Notes under the pieces: generated by a model
What the model was told of the DNA's origin: nothing
What the model saw: the letters and a program-made list of their open reading frames with translations, nothing else
Database searches by the model: none
Translations under genes and position numbers: made by a program
Assembly: GCF_009729095.1 (NCBI RefSeq)
Contig: NZ_VTGX01000001.1
Coordinates: forward strand, 434,001 to 498,000
From: Mycolicibacterium sp. CBMA 247
GTDB taxonomy: Bacteria; Actinomycetota; Actinomycetes; Mycobacteriales; Mycobacteriaceae
DNA length: 64,000 bases
Direction: 5' to 3'
Shown here: in pieces, positions 1 through 11,099 of the stretch
Layout: each line of letters opens with the position of its first letter
How positions within the stretch are numbered: position 1 is the stretch's first letter

Positions 1-1308
1 CTGCCCGACCCAGAGTTTCCCGGGGTCAGCCACGACATCTGTTCAGCCGTACATCCACTGGCTTTGGCGTCGCCGTTCTTCGGCGAATTCGATCTCGCTG
101 CACGTGGGGTACAACTCGTGGCACCGGAGATCTCCTATGCCAACCCGCTGCCGAACCGGCCCGCCGCTATTGCCTACCGATCGCTGGACCGCACCTGCGC
201 TGAACTCGACCAGGGTGAGTCCTGGCGGCGGTTGTTCGAACCGCTGACCCGACACCCCGACGGCGTGCTGGGCTTCTTTCTCGGCGACAAGCGGTCGCTT
301 CCACCGGATCTGCCGACGACCGTGCGCACCGGGTTGCGGGTGCTCGCCCAAGGCAGCCCGGCATGGAGCACACTGCACGGCGAAGACGCCCGCGCACTGT
401 TCACCGGCGTTGGCACGCATGCCATTTCCCGGATGCCCTCGCCGGTGAACAGCGGTGCGGGGCTTATGCTGGGCACCGTCGCCCACACCGCCGGTTGGCC
501 GGTGCCCGTCGGCGGAACCCAGGTGATTCCCGATACATTGATCGCCGACCTGCAGGCTCACGGCGGAGAACTGATCACCGGCGAACCGGTAACCAGCCCA
601 CCCGATGGTGTGGTCATCTACGACACTGCACCAACGGCATTGCTGGACATCTACGCTGATACTGTTCCGCCACGCTACGCAAAGGCGTTGCGCCGCTATC
701 GATTCGGACCTGGTGTGTGCAAGATCGACTTTGTGCTCTCGGGCGAGATTCCGTGGCGGGACCCGCGCATGGGGACCTCACCCACGATCCATATGGGCGG
801 AACGCGTGCACAGATGGCCATGGCCGAACGTGAAATCGCCGCCGGCCGCCACGCCGAGCGACCGATGACGCTGGCGGCGCTGCCGCATCTGGTCGACCCG
901 ACCCGCATCGACGCCGGCGGCCGTCGACCGCTATGGACCTACTCACACGTTCCAGCCGATTCCCCTGCCGATCTCACCGAGACGGTGACAACGATGTTCG
1001 AAAGTGTGGCCCCCGGTTTCCGTGACCTCGTGCTCGCCGCGCGCTGTGTCCCGGCGGCCAAGATGACGCAGCACAACGCGAACTACGTGGGCGGCGACAT
1101 CATCGTGGGCGGGGCCACCCTGTTCGCCGCACTCGTCGGGCCAACGCTGCGGCTCAATCCCTGGACCACACCGATTCCCAAGGCGTATCTGTGCTCGTCG
1201 GCGACGCCGCCCGGTACCGGTGTGCACGGCATGGCCGGGTTCTACGCGGCCCGCACCGTGCTCAAACGCGAGTTCGGCATCACGGATCTACCTAAGCTGG
1301 CGCCATGA
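1..1308 (+). CDS. FAD-dependent oxidoreductase, phytoene desaturase-related (5' truncated)
   Basis: The frame is open from base 1, so the N-terminus with the Rossmann dinucleotide motif lies outside the window. The first visible residues include CSAVHPLALASPFF, characteristic of phytoene-desaturase-like FAD amine oxidoreductases. A TTG at 64 could be mistaken for a start but conserved coding precedes it. The C-terminal part has the family ending with GGATLF and a GTGVHGMAGFYAA flavin-contacting segment. By position and type it matches the protein called alanine-rich dehydrogenase Rv2997 in M. tuberculosis; the substrate is unknown. Its TGA overlaps the ATG of the next gene (ATGA), so the two are probably cotranscribed and translationally coupled. 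Confidence 0.85.
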   Translation: MPDPEFPGVSHDICSAVHPLALASPFFGEFDLAARGVQLVAPEISYANPLPNRPAAIAYRSLDRTCAELDQGESWRRLFEPLTRHPDGVLGFFLGDKRSLPPDLPTTVRTGLRVLAQGSPAWSTLHGEDARALFTGVGTHAISRMPSPVNSGAGLMLGTVAHTAGWPVPVGGTQVIPDTLIADLQAHGGELITGEPVTSPPDGVVIYDTAPTALLDIYADTVPPRYAKALRRYRFGPGVCKIDFVLSGEIPWRDPRMGTSPTIHMGGTRAQMAMAEREIAAGRHAERPMTLAALPHLVDPTRIDAGGRRPLWTYSHVPADSPADLTETVTTMFESVAPGFRDLVLAARCVPAAKMTQHNANYVGGDIIVGGATLFAALVGPTLRLNPWTTPIPKAYLCSSATPPGTGVHGMAGFYAARTVLKREFGITDLPKLAP

Positions 1309-1916
1309 CCCTTCCTCAGCCCAAGGTCGCCGTCATCTACTACTCCGCCACCGGCCACGGCACCACGATGGCCCAGCGCGTCACCGCCACTGCTGAGTCA
1401 GCGGGTGCCGAGGTGCGGTTGCGCCATGTCGCCGAGACCCAGGATCCGGAATCCTTCGCCCACAATCCGGCCTGGACCGCGAACTACGAAGCCACCAAGG
1501 ATCTTCCAGCGGCCACCGGTGAGGACATCGTGTGGGCGGATGCGGTGATCTTCGGTTCCCCTACCCGATTCGGTTCTGTCGCTTCGCAATTGCGCAGTTT
1601 TCTGGATTCGCTCGGCGGCCTGTGGTCGCAGGGCAAGCTCGCCGACAAGGTCTACGCCGGGTTCACGTCGACCAACACCGCGCACGGCGGGCAGGAAACC
1701 ACGCTGCTGACGCTCTATGTCACGCTGATGCACTGGGGCGGGATCATCGTGCCTCCCGGCTACACCGAGCCGCTCAAGTTCGTCGACGGCAACCCGTACG
1801 GCGCGAGTCTGCTGGCCAACCACGACAACATCGGCGATTTCGACGACATCACCAACGATGCGCTCGACCACTTGGCGCGGCGCGTGGTCGGCGTGACCGC
1901 CCGCCTGACGCAATAG
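1305..1916 (+). CDS. NAD(P)H:quinone oxidoreductase, WrbA/flavodoxin type
   Basis: 203 aa flavodoxin-fold protein. The N-terminus KVAVIYYSATGHGTTMA is the FMN phosphate-binding loop, followed by FGSPTRFGSVASQLRSFLD and later AGFTSTNTAHGGQETTLL, the two further flavin loops conserved in WrbA (type IV NAD(P)H:quinone oxidoreductase). Such enzymes reduce quinones by two electrons and avoid semiquinone formation in the cytosol. It overlaps the upstream FAD oxidoreductase by four bases, suggesting a two-gene redox unit. It is followed by a strong hairpin shared with the convergent ilvC. Confidence 0.9.
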   Translation: MTLPQPKVAVIYYSATGHGTTMAQRVTATAESAGAEVRLRHVAETQDPESFAHNPAWTANYEATKDLPAATGEDIVWADAVIFGSPTRFGSVASQLRSFLDSLGGLWSQGKLADKVYAGFTSTNTAHGGQETTLLTLYVTLMHWGGIIVPPGYTEPLKFVDGNPYGASLLANHDNIGDFDDITNDALDHLARRVVGVTARLTQ

Positions 1917-1927
1917 AACGCGAGAAC

Positions 1928-1970
1928 AACGAAATGGCTGCCATCGATGTCCGATGGCAGCCATTTCGTT
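1928..1970. terminator. Bidirectional hairpin between the quinone reductase gene and ilvC
   Basis: A perfect 19-bp inverted repeat (1928-1946 with 1952-1970) with a 5-nt loop sits in the 71-bp gap between two convergent stop codons. No long T-run follows on either strand, as is usual for mycobacterial intrinsic terminators. Position and perfect symmetry make a two-way terminator the simplest reading. Confidence 0.85.
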
Positions 1971-1987
1971 GATGTCGGTACGGAGTC

Positions 1988-3007
<1,020 letters not shown>

Positions 3008-3056
3008 TTATCCTTCTCTTTCTAGCTCTACAGCCGATTAACGCTACTTGACGTGC

Positions 3057-3568
3057 TTACTTCACTGCGCTGATACCACGGGGACCGCGTGAGACCGACA
3101 CCATGCCGGATTGTGCGATCTCGCGGATACCGTAGGGCTCCAGGACCCGCAGCAGGGCCTCCAGCTTCTCCGCCGTACCGGTCGCCTCAACCGTCAGGGA
3201 CTCGGTCGAAACGTCAACGACCTTGGCGCGGAACAGGTTCACCGCTTCGATGACCTGGCCGCGGTTGGTCGCGTCGGCGCGCACCTTGATCAAGGCGAGT
3301 TCGCGGGAGACCGAGGTGTCGTCCTCCTGCTCGACGATCTTGATCACGTTGATCAGCTTGTTCAGCTGCTTGGTGATCTGCTCCAGCGGCGATTCCTCGA
3401 CGCTGACCACGATCGTCATCCGCGACATGTGCTTCTGTTCGGTGGCACCAACCGCCAGGGACTGGATGTTGTAGCCACGACGGGAGAACAGCGTGGCCAC
3501 CCGGGCGAGAACGCCGGGCTTGTCCTCGACCAGCACGGACAGGGTGTGAGTGGGGGTGGTGTTGCTCA

Positions 3569-3569
<1 letters not shown>
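3057..3569 (-). CDS. ilvN: Acetolactate synthase small (regulatory) subunit
   Basis: 170 aa. The N-terminal ACT domain (HTLSVLVEDKPGVLARVATLF, residues about 7-80) binds valine and mediates feedback inhibition of the large subunit; the C-terminal half is the usual AHAS small-subunit domain (ALIKVRADATNRGQVIEAVNLF). I chose the ATG at 3569, which overlaps the ilvB stop codon by one base (TGATG), over a longer in-frame extension running back inside ilvB. The overlap implies coupled translation and balanced subunit output. Confidence 0.95.
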
Positions 3570-5431
<1,862 letters not shown>

Positions 5432-5514
5432 GATGTCCTCTTCACGGTCTGCGTTTACATTCCTCTGCAGGAAACTTCAATTCTTCAATGATTCCGGCGC
5501 GCGTGCGGGCAAAC

Positions 5515-5548
5515 AAAAAACCCCCGTCAGCCGGCAGCTGTACGAGGG
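5515..5548 (-). terminator. Attenuator terminator of the ilvB leader
   Basis: On the minus strand CCCTCGT (5548-5542) pairs with ACGGGGG (5527-5521); after a bulged A, CAGC pairs with GCTG around a 5-nt loop. A run of six T follows directly (5520-5515). It is 20 nt past the leader-peptide stop and 84 nt before the ilvB start, so it can only terminate inside the leader RNA. A long U-run is unusual in this GC-rich genome and supports a true intrinsic attenuator. Confidence 0.85.
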
Positions 5549-5568
5549 TGGCGCGTCGATGCGGTTGG

Positions 5569-5640
5569 CTATGCCCGGCAGAGGGCCAGCGCGGCATCAA
5601 CGCGCCAACCAATTACTACGAGCATTCCGGGGGTCTGCAT
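5569..5640 (-). CDS. ilvB operon leader peptide (attenuation)
   Basis: A 23-codon ORF reading ATG to TAG. Residues 7-10 are Leu-Val-Val-Ile, followed by Val14 and Leu18/Leu20, so it is enriched in the three end products of the pathway. It lies just upstream of a U-tailed terminator and ilvB. A segment inside it (5606-5594) can pair with 5562-5550 over 13 positions with one G-U pair, and another (5610-5604) with 5569-5563, giving mutually affecting leader structures. A -10 box 8 nt before the ATG suggests leaderless translation. Attenuation of ilvB by leader peptides is known in actinobacteria such as Corynebacterium; assignment here is by inspection. Confidence 0.85.
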   Translation of the reverse strand: MQTPGMLVVIGWRVDAALALCRA

Positions 5641-5648
5641 AGCACTTG

Positions 5649-5678
5649 ACGGTAGCTGTCGTACAGGTTGAAGGTCAA
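5649..5678 (-). promoter_or_regulatory. Promoter of the ilvB leader
   Basis: The minus strand carries TTGACC (complement of 5673-5678), an 18-nt spacer and TACCGT (complement of 5649-5654), a good SigA-type match to TTGAC and TAnnnT. The -10 ends 8 nt before the leader-peptide ATG, placing the transcription start at or next to the A of the start codon. Confidence 0.7.
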
Positions 5679-5750
5679 ATTGCCACGACGGCGGGCCGCC
5701 CATGGCTGGCAGCGGCAGGCGGGCCAGTGCAGTGGTGCAAGGATGACGGG

Positions 5751-6140
5751 GTGAGCGCACGATCGGCAACCGCCCCTGTCGTCATCCGGATATCGCCCAT
5801 GGCGCACCTGGCAGTCGGCTTCATCACGCTCGGCTTGTTGACCCTGGTGCTGAGCAATCCCGCCTGGTTCGCGGTGCTGCTGGTGATCCCGATTGTGTTG
5901 TCGGCGGCCATCATCCGGTACCGCACCACCGCCGACGCCGACACGGTGACCGCGCGGTCGCTGACGCGCAGCCGCACCGTGTCATGGGGCGACATCAAGG
6001 GACTGCGATTCGACCGGTCGTCATGGGCGATTGCAGAACTGTTCGACGGAACCGACCTGCGCCTGCCCGCCGTGACCTTCGCAACATTGCCGCTGCTCAC
6101 CGAGGTGAGCGGCGGCCGCGTGCCGAACCCGTACGCCTAG
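5751..6140 (+). CDS. cfp6: PH-domain membrane-associated protein, Cfp6 family
   Basis: 129 aa from the GTG at 5751, preceded by a weak AAGGATG site. Two hydrophobic segments (HLAVGFITLGLLTLVLS and WFAVLLVIPIVLSAAII) precede a C-terminal bacterial PH-like domain (YRTTADADTVTARSLTRSRTVSWGDIKGLRFDR). It is divergent from ilvB as Rv3004 (low-molecular-weight antigen Cfp6) is in M. tuberculosis. Function is unknown. A longer in-frame extension back to a TTG at 5646 would run into the ilv leader promoter and is less likely. Confidence 0.8.
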   Translation: MSARSATAPVVIRISPMAHLAVGFITLGLLTLVLSNPAWFAVLLVIPIVLSAAIIRYRTTADADTVTARSLTRSRTVSWGDIKGLRFDRSSWAIAELFDGTDLRLPAVTFATLPLLTEVSGGRVPNPYA

Positions 6141-6143
6141 CCG

Positions 6144-6989
6144 TCAGCCGAGCGGGTTGCCGCCGTTGAGCAGCACCCAGATCGCGATGCCGCCGGCCAC
6201 GCCGAACAGCAGGGCCACGAACGATCCGACGAAGGGACGCCGCGCCCAGCCGCGACCAGCGTCGAATCCGTAGCGCCCCGGACCGGTCAGGATGATCGCG
6301 GCCGCGGCCACGACGACGATCAACCGGTATTCGGTGCCATCGGTGAGGAGTTCCGAGAGCCGGGCCTGCTCGTGGGCGGCCATCGCCGCTGCGAGCGCCC
6401 CGTTGATCAGGTAGGCCAGCGCACCGGCCGCCGCGATCGGCGTGAACAGCCCCAGAACCAGCAGCACACCGGCCGCGATCTGCCCTCCGGTGGCCGCGTA
6501 GGTCAGGATGTCTACGTTCTTGAAACCCATCTCGCCCAGTGACGAGTTGAACCCGTCCAGCCCCGGGCCGCCCCACCAACCGAAGGCCTTCTGCAGGCCG
6601 TGGATGATCATCAATCCGCCGAGGGCCACGCGCAGAATCAGCAGACCGAGATCCTGAGTGCCCCGCCGCCCGGCGGCCCTGATGCGGTCGTCGACGAACT
6701 CGTCGCGCTCGATCTCGGCCGGCTCCGCCGAGAAGGGCCCCATCGGGGCAGGCCCGCCCGGTTGCACGTATGGCAGTGGTTCTGGGTCGGAGACCAGGCT
6801 GAATGCCGACTGGTCGGCCGATTTGGAGGAGTCGTAGCGCGGAATCGCGGTGGTTTCGAAGTCGCCGCCGTACGTCGCAGAGGGCAGGTCGTCTTCCGGG
6901 TCGACCAGGCTGGCCCCGGCCGGTCTGGCGGAATCGTCCGAGTAACCCGGTCGTTGCCAGGCTTGCGGGTCCTGTGGGTGGCTGGTCAC
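6144..6989 (-). CDS. doxX: DoxX family membrane protein
   Basis: 281 aa. A charged, Pro-rich cytosolic N-terminus of about 140 residues is followed by a four-helix DoxX domain starting at GLLILRVALGGLMIIHGLQKAFGWWGG, with later GQIAAGVLLVLGLFTPIAAAGALAYL. It corresponds to Rv3005c, which with SodA and SseA forms a membrane-associated oxidoreductase complex involved in oxidative stress resistance in M. tuberculosis. The GTG start has a TACCCT -10 box 7 nt upstream, indicating a leaderless transcript. It ends 3 nt from the convergent cfp6 stop. Confidence 0.88.
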   Translation of the reverse strand: MTSHPQDPQAWQRPGYSDDSARPAGASLVDPEDDLPSATYGGDFETTAIPRYDSSKSADQSAFSLVSDPEPLPYVQPGGPAPMGPFSAEPAEIERDEFVDDRIRAAGRRGTQDLGLLILRVALGGLMIIHGLQKAFGWWGGPGLDGFNSSLGEMGFKNVDILTYAATGGQIAAGVLLVLGLFTPIAAAGALAYLINGALAAAMAAHEQARLSELLTDGTEYRLIVVVAAAAIILTGPGRYGFDAGRGWARRPFVGSFVALLFGVAGGIAIWVLLNGGNPLG

Positions 6990-6996
6990 AGTTGCC

Positions 6997-7002
6997 AGGG
7001 TA
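6997..7002 (-). promoter_or_regulatory. -10 element of doxX (leaderless)
   Basis: TACCCT on the minus strand lies 7 nt before the GTG at 6989, matching mycobacterial TAnnnT -10 boxes at leaderless genes. No clear -35 is seen. Confidence 0.5.
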
Positions 7003-7111
7003 AGTGCAAGTTGGGTTCGATCCGGGTATTTACCCCGGCGCTTCTGCCTGGTATCCGCCTGCTATGTGCACGGCGCGCGGCCCGACGTGGCGCGCACTGC
7101 CGACCAATCCG

Positions 7112-7117
7112 TAATCT
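7112..7117 (+). promoter_or_regulatory. -10 element of lppZ (leaderless)
   Basis: TAATCT ends 6 nt before the ATG at 7124, and there is no ribosome site in between, so the mRNA probably begins at or beside the start codon. Confidence 0.5.
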
Positions 7118-7123
7118 GGCGGC

Positions 7124-8245
7124 ATGAAATCGCGCCGGCGGATGACGGGGGTGGCCGCCGTTCTGTGTGCCGCGATGCTGGTGGGTTCGGGCTGCGCCCG
7201 ATTCGACGCGGCCCAGTCAGAGCCTTTCACCACCCAGCCGAGGATGGGGCCGGGGCCGACCACCACACCGCCGCCACCGCCTCCACTGCCGGCCAAGCCG
7301 TTCCCCAAGGAATGCAAGGCACAGGGGGTGATGCAGGGGTGTCTGGACAGCACCAGCGGTCTGATCATGCTCCCCGACAGCCAGTCCGCACTGGTCGCCG
7401 AACGGCTCACCGGCGCGGTCAAGCAGGTGTCGGTGCGCGCCGAACCGAAGGTCAAGCTGGTGATCCCGGTCGATCCGTCCGGTGACGGCGGGTTGATGGA
7501 CATCGTGTTGTCGCCGACCTACAGCCAGGACCGGTTGATGTACGCCTACGTCAGCACACCGACCGACAACCGGGTGATCCGCATCGCCGACGGCGATGTG
7601 CCGAAGCCGATCCTCACCGGCATCCCCAAGGGAGCCACCGGTAATGCCGGGTCGCTGACATTCACCAGCAAGACCACGCTGCTGGTGCAGACGGGCGATG
7701 CGGGTAACCCGGCATTGGCCGCCGATCCCGGATCACTGGCCGGCAAGGTGCTGCGCATCGAGCAGCCCACCACGGTCAACCAGGCGCCGACCACCACGGC
7801 GCTGAGCGGGCTGGGCGCCGGCGGCGGCATGTGCATCGATTCAGCGGACGGCTCGCTCTACGTCACCGACCGCACTCCGACCGCCGACCGGCTACAGCGG
7901 ATCACCAAGGATTCGAAGGTGTCCACGGTGTGGACATGGCCGGACCGGCCGGGCGTCGCCGGGTGCGCCGCCCTGGAAGGCACCGTGTTGGTCAACCTGG
8001 TCAATGCCAAGAAGACCGTCGCGGTGCGGTTGGCACCCGACACCGGCGCGGTCACCGGTGACCCGGAAGTAGTCCGGGACAACGTTCGTGGACATGCGTG
8101 GGCGCTGCAGCTCTCCCCCGACGGGAACGTGTGGGGTGCAACGGTGAACAAAACCGCCGGAGATGCGGAGAGCTTCGACGACGTCGTCTTCCCACTCTTC
8201 CCGCAGGGCGGCGGCTTCCCACGCAGCAATGCTGACAACACCTGA
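7124..8245 (+). CDS. lppZ: Lipoprotein LppZ, PQQ-dependent sugar dehydrogenase fold
   Basis: 373 aa. The N-terminus MKSRRRMTGVAAVLCAAMLVGSGC is a signal peptide with lipobox ending at Cys24, then a Pro-rich linker. The rest resembles the glucose/sorbosone dehydrogenase beta-propeller (DPSGDGGLMDIVLSPTYSQDRLMYAYVST, LAGKVLRIEQP). Homologs include M. tuberculosis LppZ (Rv3006), a surface lipoprotein. Whether it binds PQQ or is enzymatic is not known from sequence. It diverges from doxX, and a hairpin 50 nt downstream probably ends its transcript. Confidence 0.88.
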   Translation: MKSRRRMTGVAAVLCAAMLVGSGCARFDAAQSEPFTTQPRMGPGPTTTPPPPPPLPAKPFPKECKAQGVMQGCLDSTSGLIMLPDSQSALVAERLTGAVKQVSVRAEPKVKLVIPVDPSGDGGLMDIVLSPTYSQDRLMYAYVSTPTDNRVIRIADGDVPKPILTGIPKGATGNAGSLTFTSKTTLLVQTGDAGNPALAADPGSLAGKVLRIEQPTTVNQAPTTTALSGLGAGGGMCIDSADGSLYVTDRTPTADRLQRITKDSKVSTVWTWPDRPGVAGCAALEGTVLVNLVNAKKTVAVRLAPDTGAVTGDPEVVRDNVRGHAWALQLSPDGNVWGATVNKTAGDAESFDDVVFPLFPQGGGFPRSNADNT

Positions 8246-8294
8246 GACACAAGGCATTTCGACAGAAATCGATCAGCCGGACCCGGCTTCGAGG

Positions 8295-8314
8295 CTCGAC
8301 GCGGGCGCGTCGAG
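8295..8314 (+). terminator. Hairpin downstream of lppZ
   Basis: CTCGACGC (8295-8302) and GCGTCGAG (8307-8314) form a perfect 8-bp stem with a 4-nt loop, followed by the A/T-rich ATAAATAC. A second small GC hairpin (8275-8288) lies just upstream. Position after lppZ fits termination. Confidence 0.55.
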
Positions 8315-8363
8315 ATAAATACAAAAGTCTCGCGGTACCCATAGTGACTGGCTAGCGATGACG

Positions 8364-8369
8364 TACCAT
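8364..8369 (+). promoter_or_regulatory. -10 element of the TetR gene (leaderless)
   Basis: TACCAT ends 7 nt before the GTG at 8377, with no Shine-Dalgarno sequence in the gap. Confidence 0.5.
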
Positions 8370-8376
8370 TGTCCGG

Positions 8377-9006
8377 GTGCCTGACCGCCAACGCCGCAGA
8401 TATGCTCCGCGGCTACCGCGCGAAGAACGGCGCGAGCAACTGCTTGACGCAGCGTTGACCGTGCTCCACGACTGTCCCTTGCACGAGCTGAGGATGGAAG
8501 CAGTTGCCGAGGCGGGCGGCGTCGGCAAACCCGTGCTCTATACCGCGTTTCGGACGCGAACCGAACTGGTGAGCGCCCTCCTCATCCGCGAACACCAGCA
8601 GGGATTGACCCAGGTACTGGCCGCGCTGCCCCAAAGACCGTCGAGCGTCGGCCCGACAGACGCCTACACCGCGACCGTCACCGCCTTCCTGCGCTGCGTG
8701 TTGGAGAACCCGACTCGGTGGCGCGTCATCCTGACAGTGCCCGACAGCGCGCCGCGGGACTATCGCGCGGCGGTGCGCAACGCCCGTAGCCAGATCCTCA
8801 CGCAGGTCGGGCAAATGGCGAAAGCCGGCATCGCCGTGGACCCCCGGCTTTCAGCGCTGGACCCTGAGCTTCTCGGCCACACCCTGCTGTCGTTCGCCGA
8901 GATGCTCGGCCGGCTCGCCGTGCGCGACCCGGACAGCTACCCGCGCGAGCGCCTGGAGCAATATGCCACCGCGGCGATGACGATGTTCGCCGGCGCAGTC
9001 AAGTAA
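8377..9006 (+). CDS. TetR family transcriptional regulator
   Basis: 209 aa. An N-terminal helix-turn-helix (RREQLLDAALTVLHDCPLHELRMEAVAEAGGVGKPVLYTAFRTRTELV, residues about 15-60) is followed by an all-helical ligand domain. The ligand is unknown. The GTG start follows a -10 box by 7 nt. It ends 7 nt from convergent gatB and has no metabolic partner gene beside it, so the regulon cannot be inferred. I do not recall a TetR gene at this point in M. tuberculosis, where another gene (Rv3007c) lies between lppZ and gatB. Confidence 0.85.
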   Translation: MPDRQRRRYAPRLPREERREQLLDAALTVLHDCPLHELRMEAVAEAGGVGKPVLYTAFRTRTELVSALLIREHQQGLTQVLAALPQRPSSVGPTDAYTATVTAFLRCVLENPTRWRVILTVPDSAPRDYRAAVRNARSQILTQVGQMAKAGIAVDPRLSALDPELLGHTLLSFAEMLGRLAVRDPDSYPRERLEQYATAAMTMFAGAVK

Positions 9007-9013
9007 CGAGCGG

Positions 9014-10525
9014 TTACCCGCTCTGGCCGCACGCGGCCATCACCAACTCGCGAACCCGAGCCGCGTCGGCCGAGCCCTTGGTGGCCTTCATCACCGCTCC
9101 GACGATCGCACCGGCTGCCTGAATCTTGCCGCCGCGGATCTTTTCCGCGACGTCCGGGTTGGCGGCGAGCGCTTCGTCCACGGCGGCCTGGATCACCGAG
9201 TCATCGCGCACCAGCGCCAGCCCCCGGTCGGTCATCACCTGCTCGGGTTCACCCTCGCCGGCCAGCACACCATCGATGACCTGGCGGGCCAGCTTGTTGG
9301 ACAACTTGCCCTCGTCGACGAGTTTGACCACCGCAGCCACCTGGGCCGGAGTGATCGGCAATGCCTCGAGCTCGACCTCGGACTCGTTGGCCTTCTGCAC
9401 CAGGAAGTTGCCCCACCAGGCGCGGGCGGCCTCACTGGAGGCGCCGTGCCCGACGGTGGCCGCCACCAACTCGACCGCCCCGGCGTTGACCAGATCACGC
9501 ATCACCTCATCGGAGATGCCCCAATCCTGCTGAATCCGCTTGCGCGCCAACCACGGCAGCTCTGGGATGGTCTGGCGCAACCGCTCGACCAACTCCGCGC
9601 TGGGAGCAATCGGCTCAAGGTCGGGTTCGGGAAAGTACCGGTAGTCCTGCGCGGTCTCCTTGCTGCGGCCCGGCGATGTGTAACCATCCTCGTGGAAATG
9701 CCGCGTCTCCTGGGTGATCGTGCCACCGGAGTTGAGAACGGCTGCCTGACGGCGCATTTCGTAGCGGACGGCGACCTCGACGCTCTTGAGCGAGTTCACG
9801 TTCTTGGTCTCGGTGCGCGTGCCGAACTCGGCAGCCCCGATCGGCTTCAGCGAGAGGTTCGAGTCACACCGCATCGACCCCTGGTCCATCCGCACATCCG
9901 ATACACCCAAGCCGCGCAGCAGATCCCGCAGTGCCGTGACATAGGCGCGGGCGATCTCGGGCGCGCGGGCCCCGGTTCCCTCGATCGGCCGGCTGACGAT
10001 CTCGATCAGCGGAACGCCGGCGCGGTTGAAGTCCGCCAGCGAGTTCGTCGCACCCGCGATCCGGCCGGTATCGCTGCCCAGGTGGGTCAGCTTGCCGGTG
10101 TCCTCCTCCATGTGTGCACGCTCGATCTCCACCCGCCAGGTGGTGCCGTCGTCGAGCGGCACGTCGAGGTAACCGTTGATCGCGATCGGCTCGTCGTACT
10201 GCGAGATCTGGTAGTTCTTCGGCTGGTCGGGATAGAAGTAGTTCTTCCGGGCGAACCGGCCCCACGGGGCGATATCGCAGTTGAGTGCCAGGCCGATGCG
10301 GATCGCCGATTCGACTGCTGATTCGTTGAGCACCGGCAGAGAACCGGGCAGCCCCAGGCACACCGGGCAGACCAGGGTGTTCGGCTCGGCGCCGAACCGA
10401 TTGGCGCAGCCGCAGAACATCTTGGTCGCGGTCGACAGCTCGACATGCACCTCCATACCCATCACGGGCTCGTAGGCGGCGATGACGTCGTCGTAGTCAA
10501 CGAGTTCAGCGGAAGCGACAGACAT
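9014..10525 (-). CDS. gatB: Asp-tRNA(Asn)/Glu-tRNA(Gln) amidotransferase subunit B
   Basis: 503 aa. GatB is the kinase and tRNA-binding subunit of GatCAB, which amidates mischarged Glu-tRNA(Gln) and Asp-tRNA(Asn). The N-terminus [23 protein letters not shown] with [13 protein letters not shown] holds the paired Cys zinc motifs, followed by [22 protein letters not shown]; the C-terminal YqeY-like domain ends in [14 protein letters not shown]. It is separated from gatA-gatC by pfkA and a divergent MarR/SDR pair. Confidence 0.97.
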   Translation of the reverse strand: MSVASAELVDYDDVIAAYEPVMGMEVHVELSTATKMFCGCANRFGAEPNTLVCPVCLGLPGSLPVLNESAVESAIRIGLALNCDIAPWGRFARKNYFYPDQPKNYQISQYDEPIAINGYLDVPLDDGTTWRVEIERAHMEEDTGKLTHLGSDTGRIAGATNSLADFNRAGVPLIEIVSRPIEGTGARAPEIARAYVTALRDLLRGLGVSDVRMDQGSMRCDSNLSLKPIGAAEFGTRTETKNVNSLKSVEVAVRYEMRRQAAVLNSGGTITQETRHFHEDGYTSPGRSKETAQDYRYFPEPDLEPIAPSAELVERLRQTIPELPWLARKRIQQDWGISDEVMRDLVNAGAVELVAATVGHGASSEAARAWWGNFLVQKANESEVELEALPITPAQVAAVVKLVDEGKLSNKLARQVIDGVLAGEGEPEQVMTDRGLALVRDDSVIQAAVDEALAANPDVAEKIRGGKIQAAGAIVGAVMKATKGSADAARVRELVMAACGQSG

Positions 10526-10551
10526 GGTGTCGATCCTAGTTGGACGGCTAT

Positions 10552-11058
10552 TCAGGCCAGTCCGGGGTGGACGCCGGGAATCAGACCCGCCGCAGCCGAC
10601 AGCCGCCGCAGCGTGTGCCGCAGCACGGCACGTTCATCGTCGGACAGCGACGCGGTCACTTCGTCCTCGAGTTCACGACCTGCCGAGTCGAGCGCCGGCA
10701 GCAACTCGCGCGCCCGTTCGGTGAGTGAAACGGCGAATGCCCGCCGGTCGCCGGGGTGTGGCCGGCGCTGGACGAGCCCTTCGGCTTCCAGCGTGTCGAT
10801 CAGCGTGACCATCACATTGCGGTGCAGGCCGAGGCGCTCGCACAGCTCGCGCTGCGACTGCCCGTCGGCCCCCGCCAGTGCCAGCAGCACCGCAGTAGCC
10901 CGGGGATGCAGGCCCAGCGGTTCCAGCCTGGCCCTGAACCCCTCGGCGACATACGCGCCGAGTTGGGACAGCAGAAACGGTATGCGCTCGTCGAGCGCGG
11001 AGACACCGATCGGTTCCTCAGCCACGCCACGGAGACTAGCACCGTCTGTGATTGTCAT
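10552..11058 (-). CDS. MarR family transcriptional regulator
   Basis: Up to 168 aa. The winged-helix domain spans about residues 30-130 ([61 protein letters not shown], with the DxR wing). The ATG at 11058 lies inside repeated operator-like sequence shared with the divergent SDR gene; a GTG at 11025 (MAEEPIGV) is an alternative start that would leave the repeats free. It probably represses itself and the adjacent reductase gene in response to a small aromatic or electrophilic ligand; the ligand is not deducible. Confidence 0.83.
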   Translation of the reverse strand: MTITDGASLRGVAEEPIGVSALDERIPFLLSQLGAYVAEGFRARLEPLGLHPRATAVLLALAGADGQSQRELCERLGLHRNVMVTLIDTLEAEGLVQRRPHPGDRRAFAVSLTERARELLPALDSAGRELEDEVTASLSDDERAVLRHTLRRLSAAAGLIPGVHPGLA

Positions 11059-11074
11059 ATATCGTGATTGTCAC
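11048..11074. promoter_or_regulatory. Candidate MarR operator between divergent genes
   Basis: GTGATTGTCA occurs twice with 16-nt periodicity (11048-11057 and 11064-11073). The second copy reads GTGA-ttg-TCAC, a perfect inverted repeat (11064-11074); the first differs at its last base. They sit upstream of both the SDR gene and the probable MarR start. Confidence 0.5.
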
Positions 11075-11099
11075 TATTGGTGACTAACTGGGAGGCCAC

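Noticed and set aside
64..1308. TTG at 64 as the start of the first gene
   Set aside because: Sequence before it is in frame and family-like (CSAVHPLAL); the gene is cut by the window edge.
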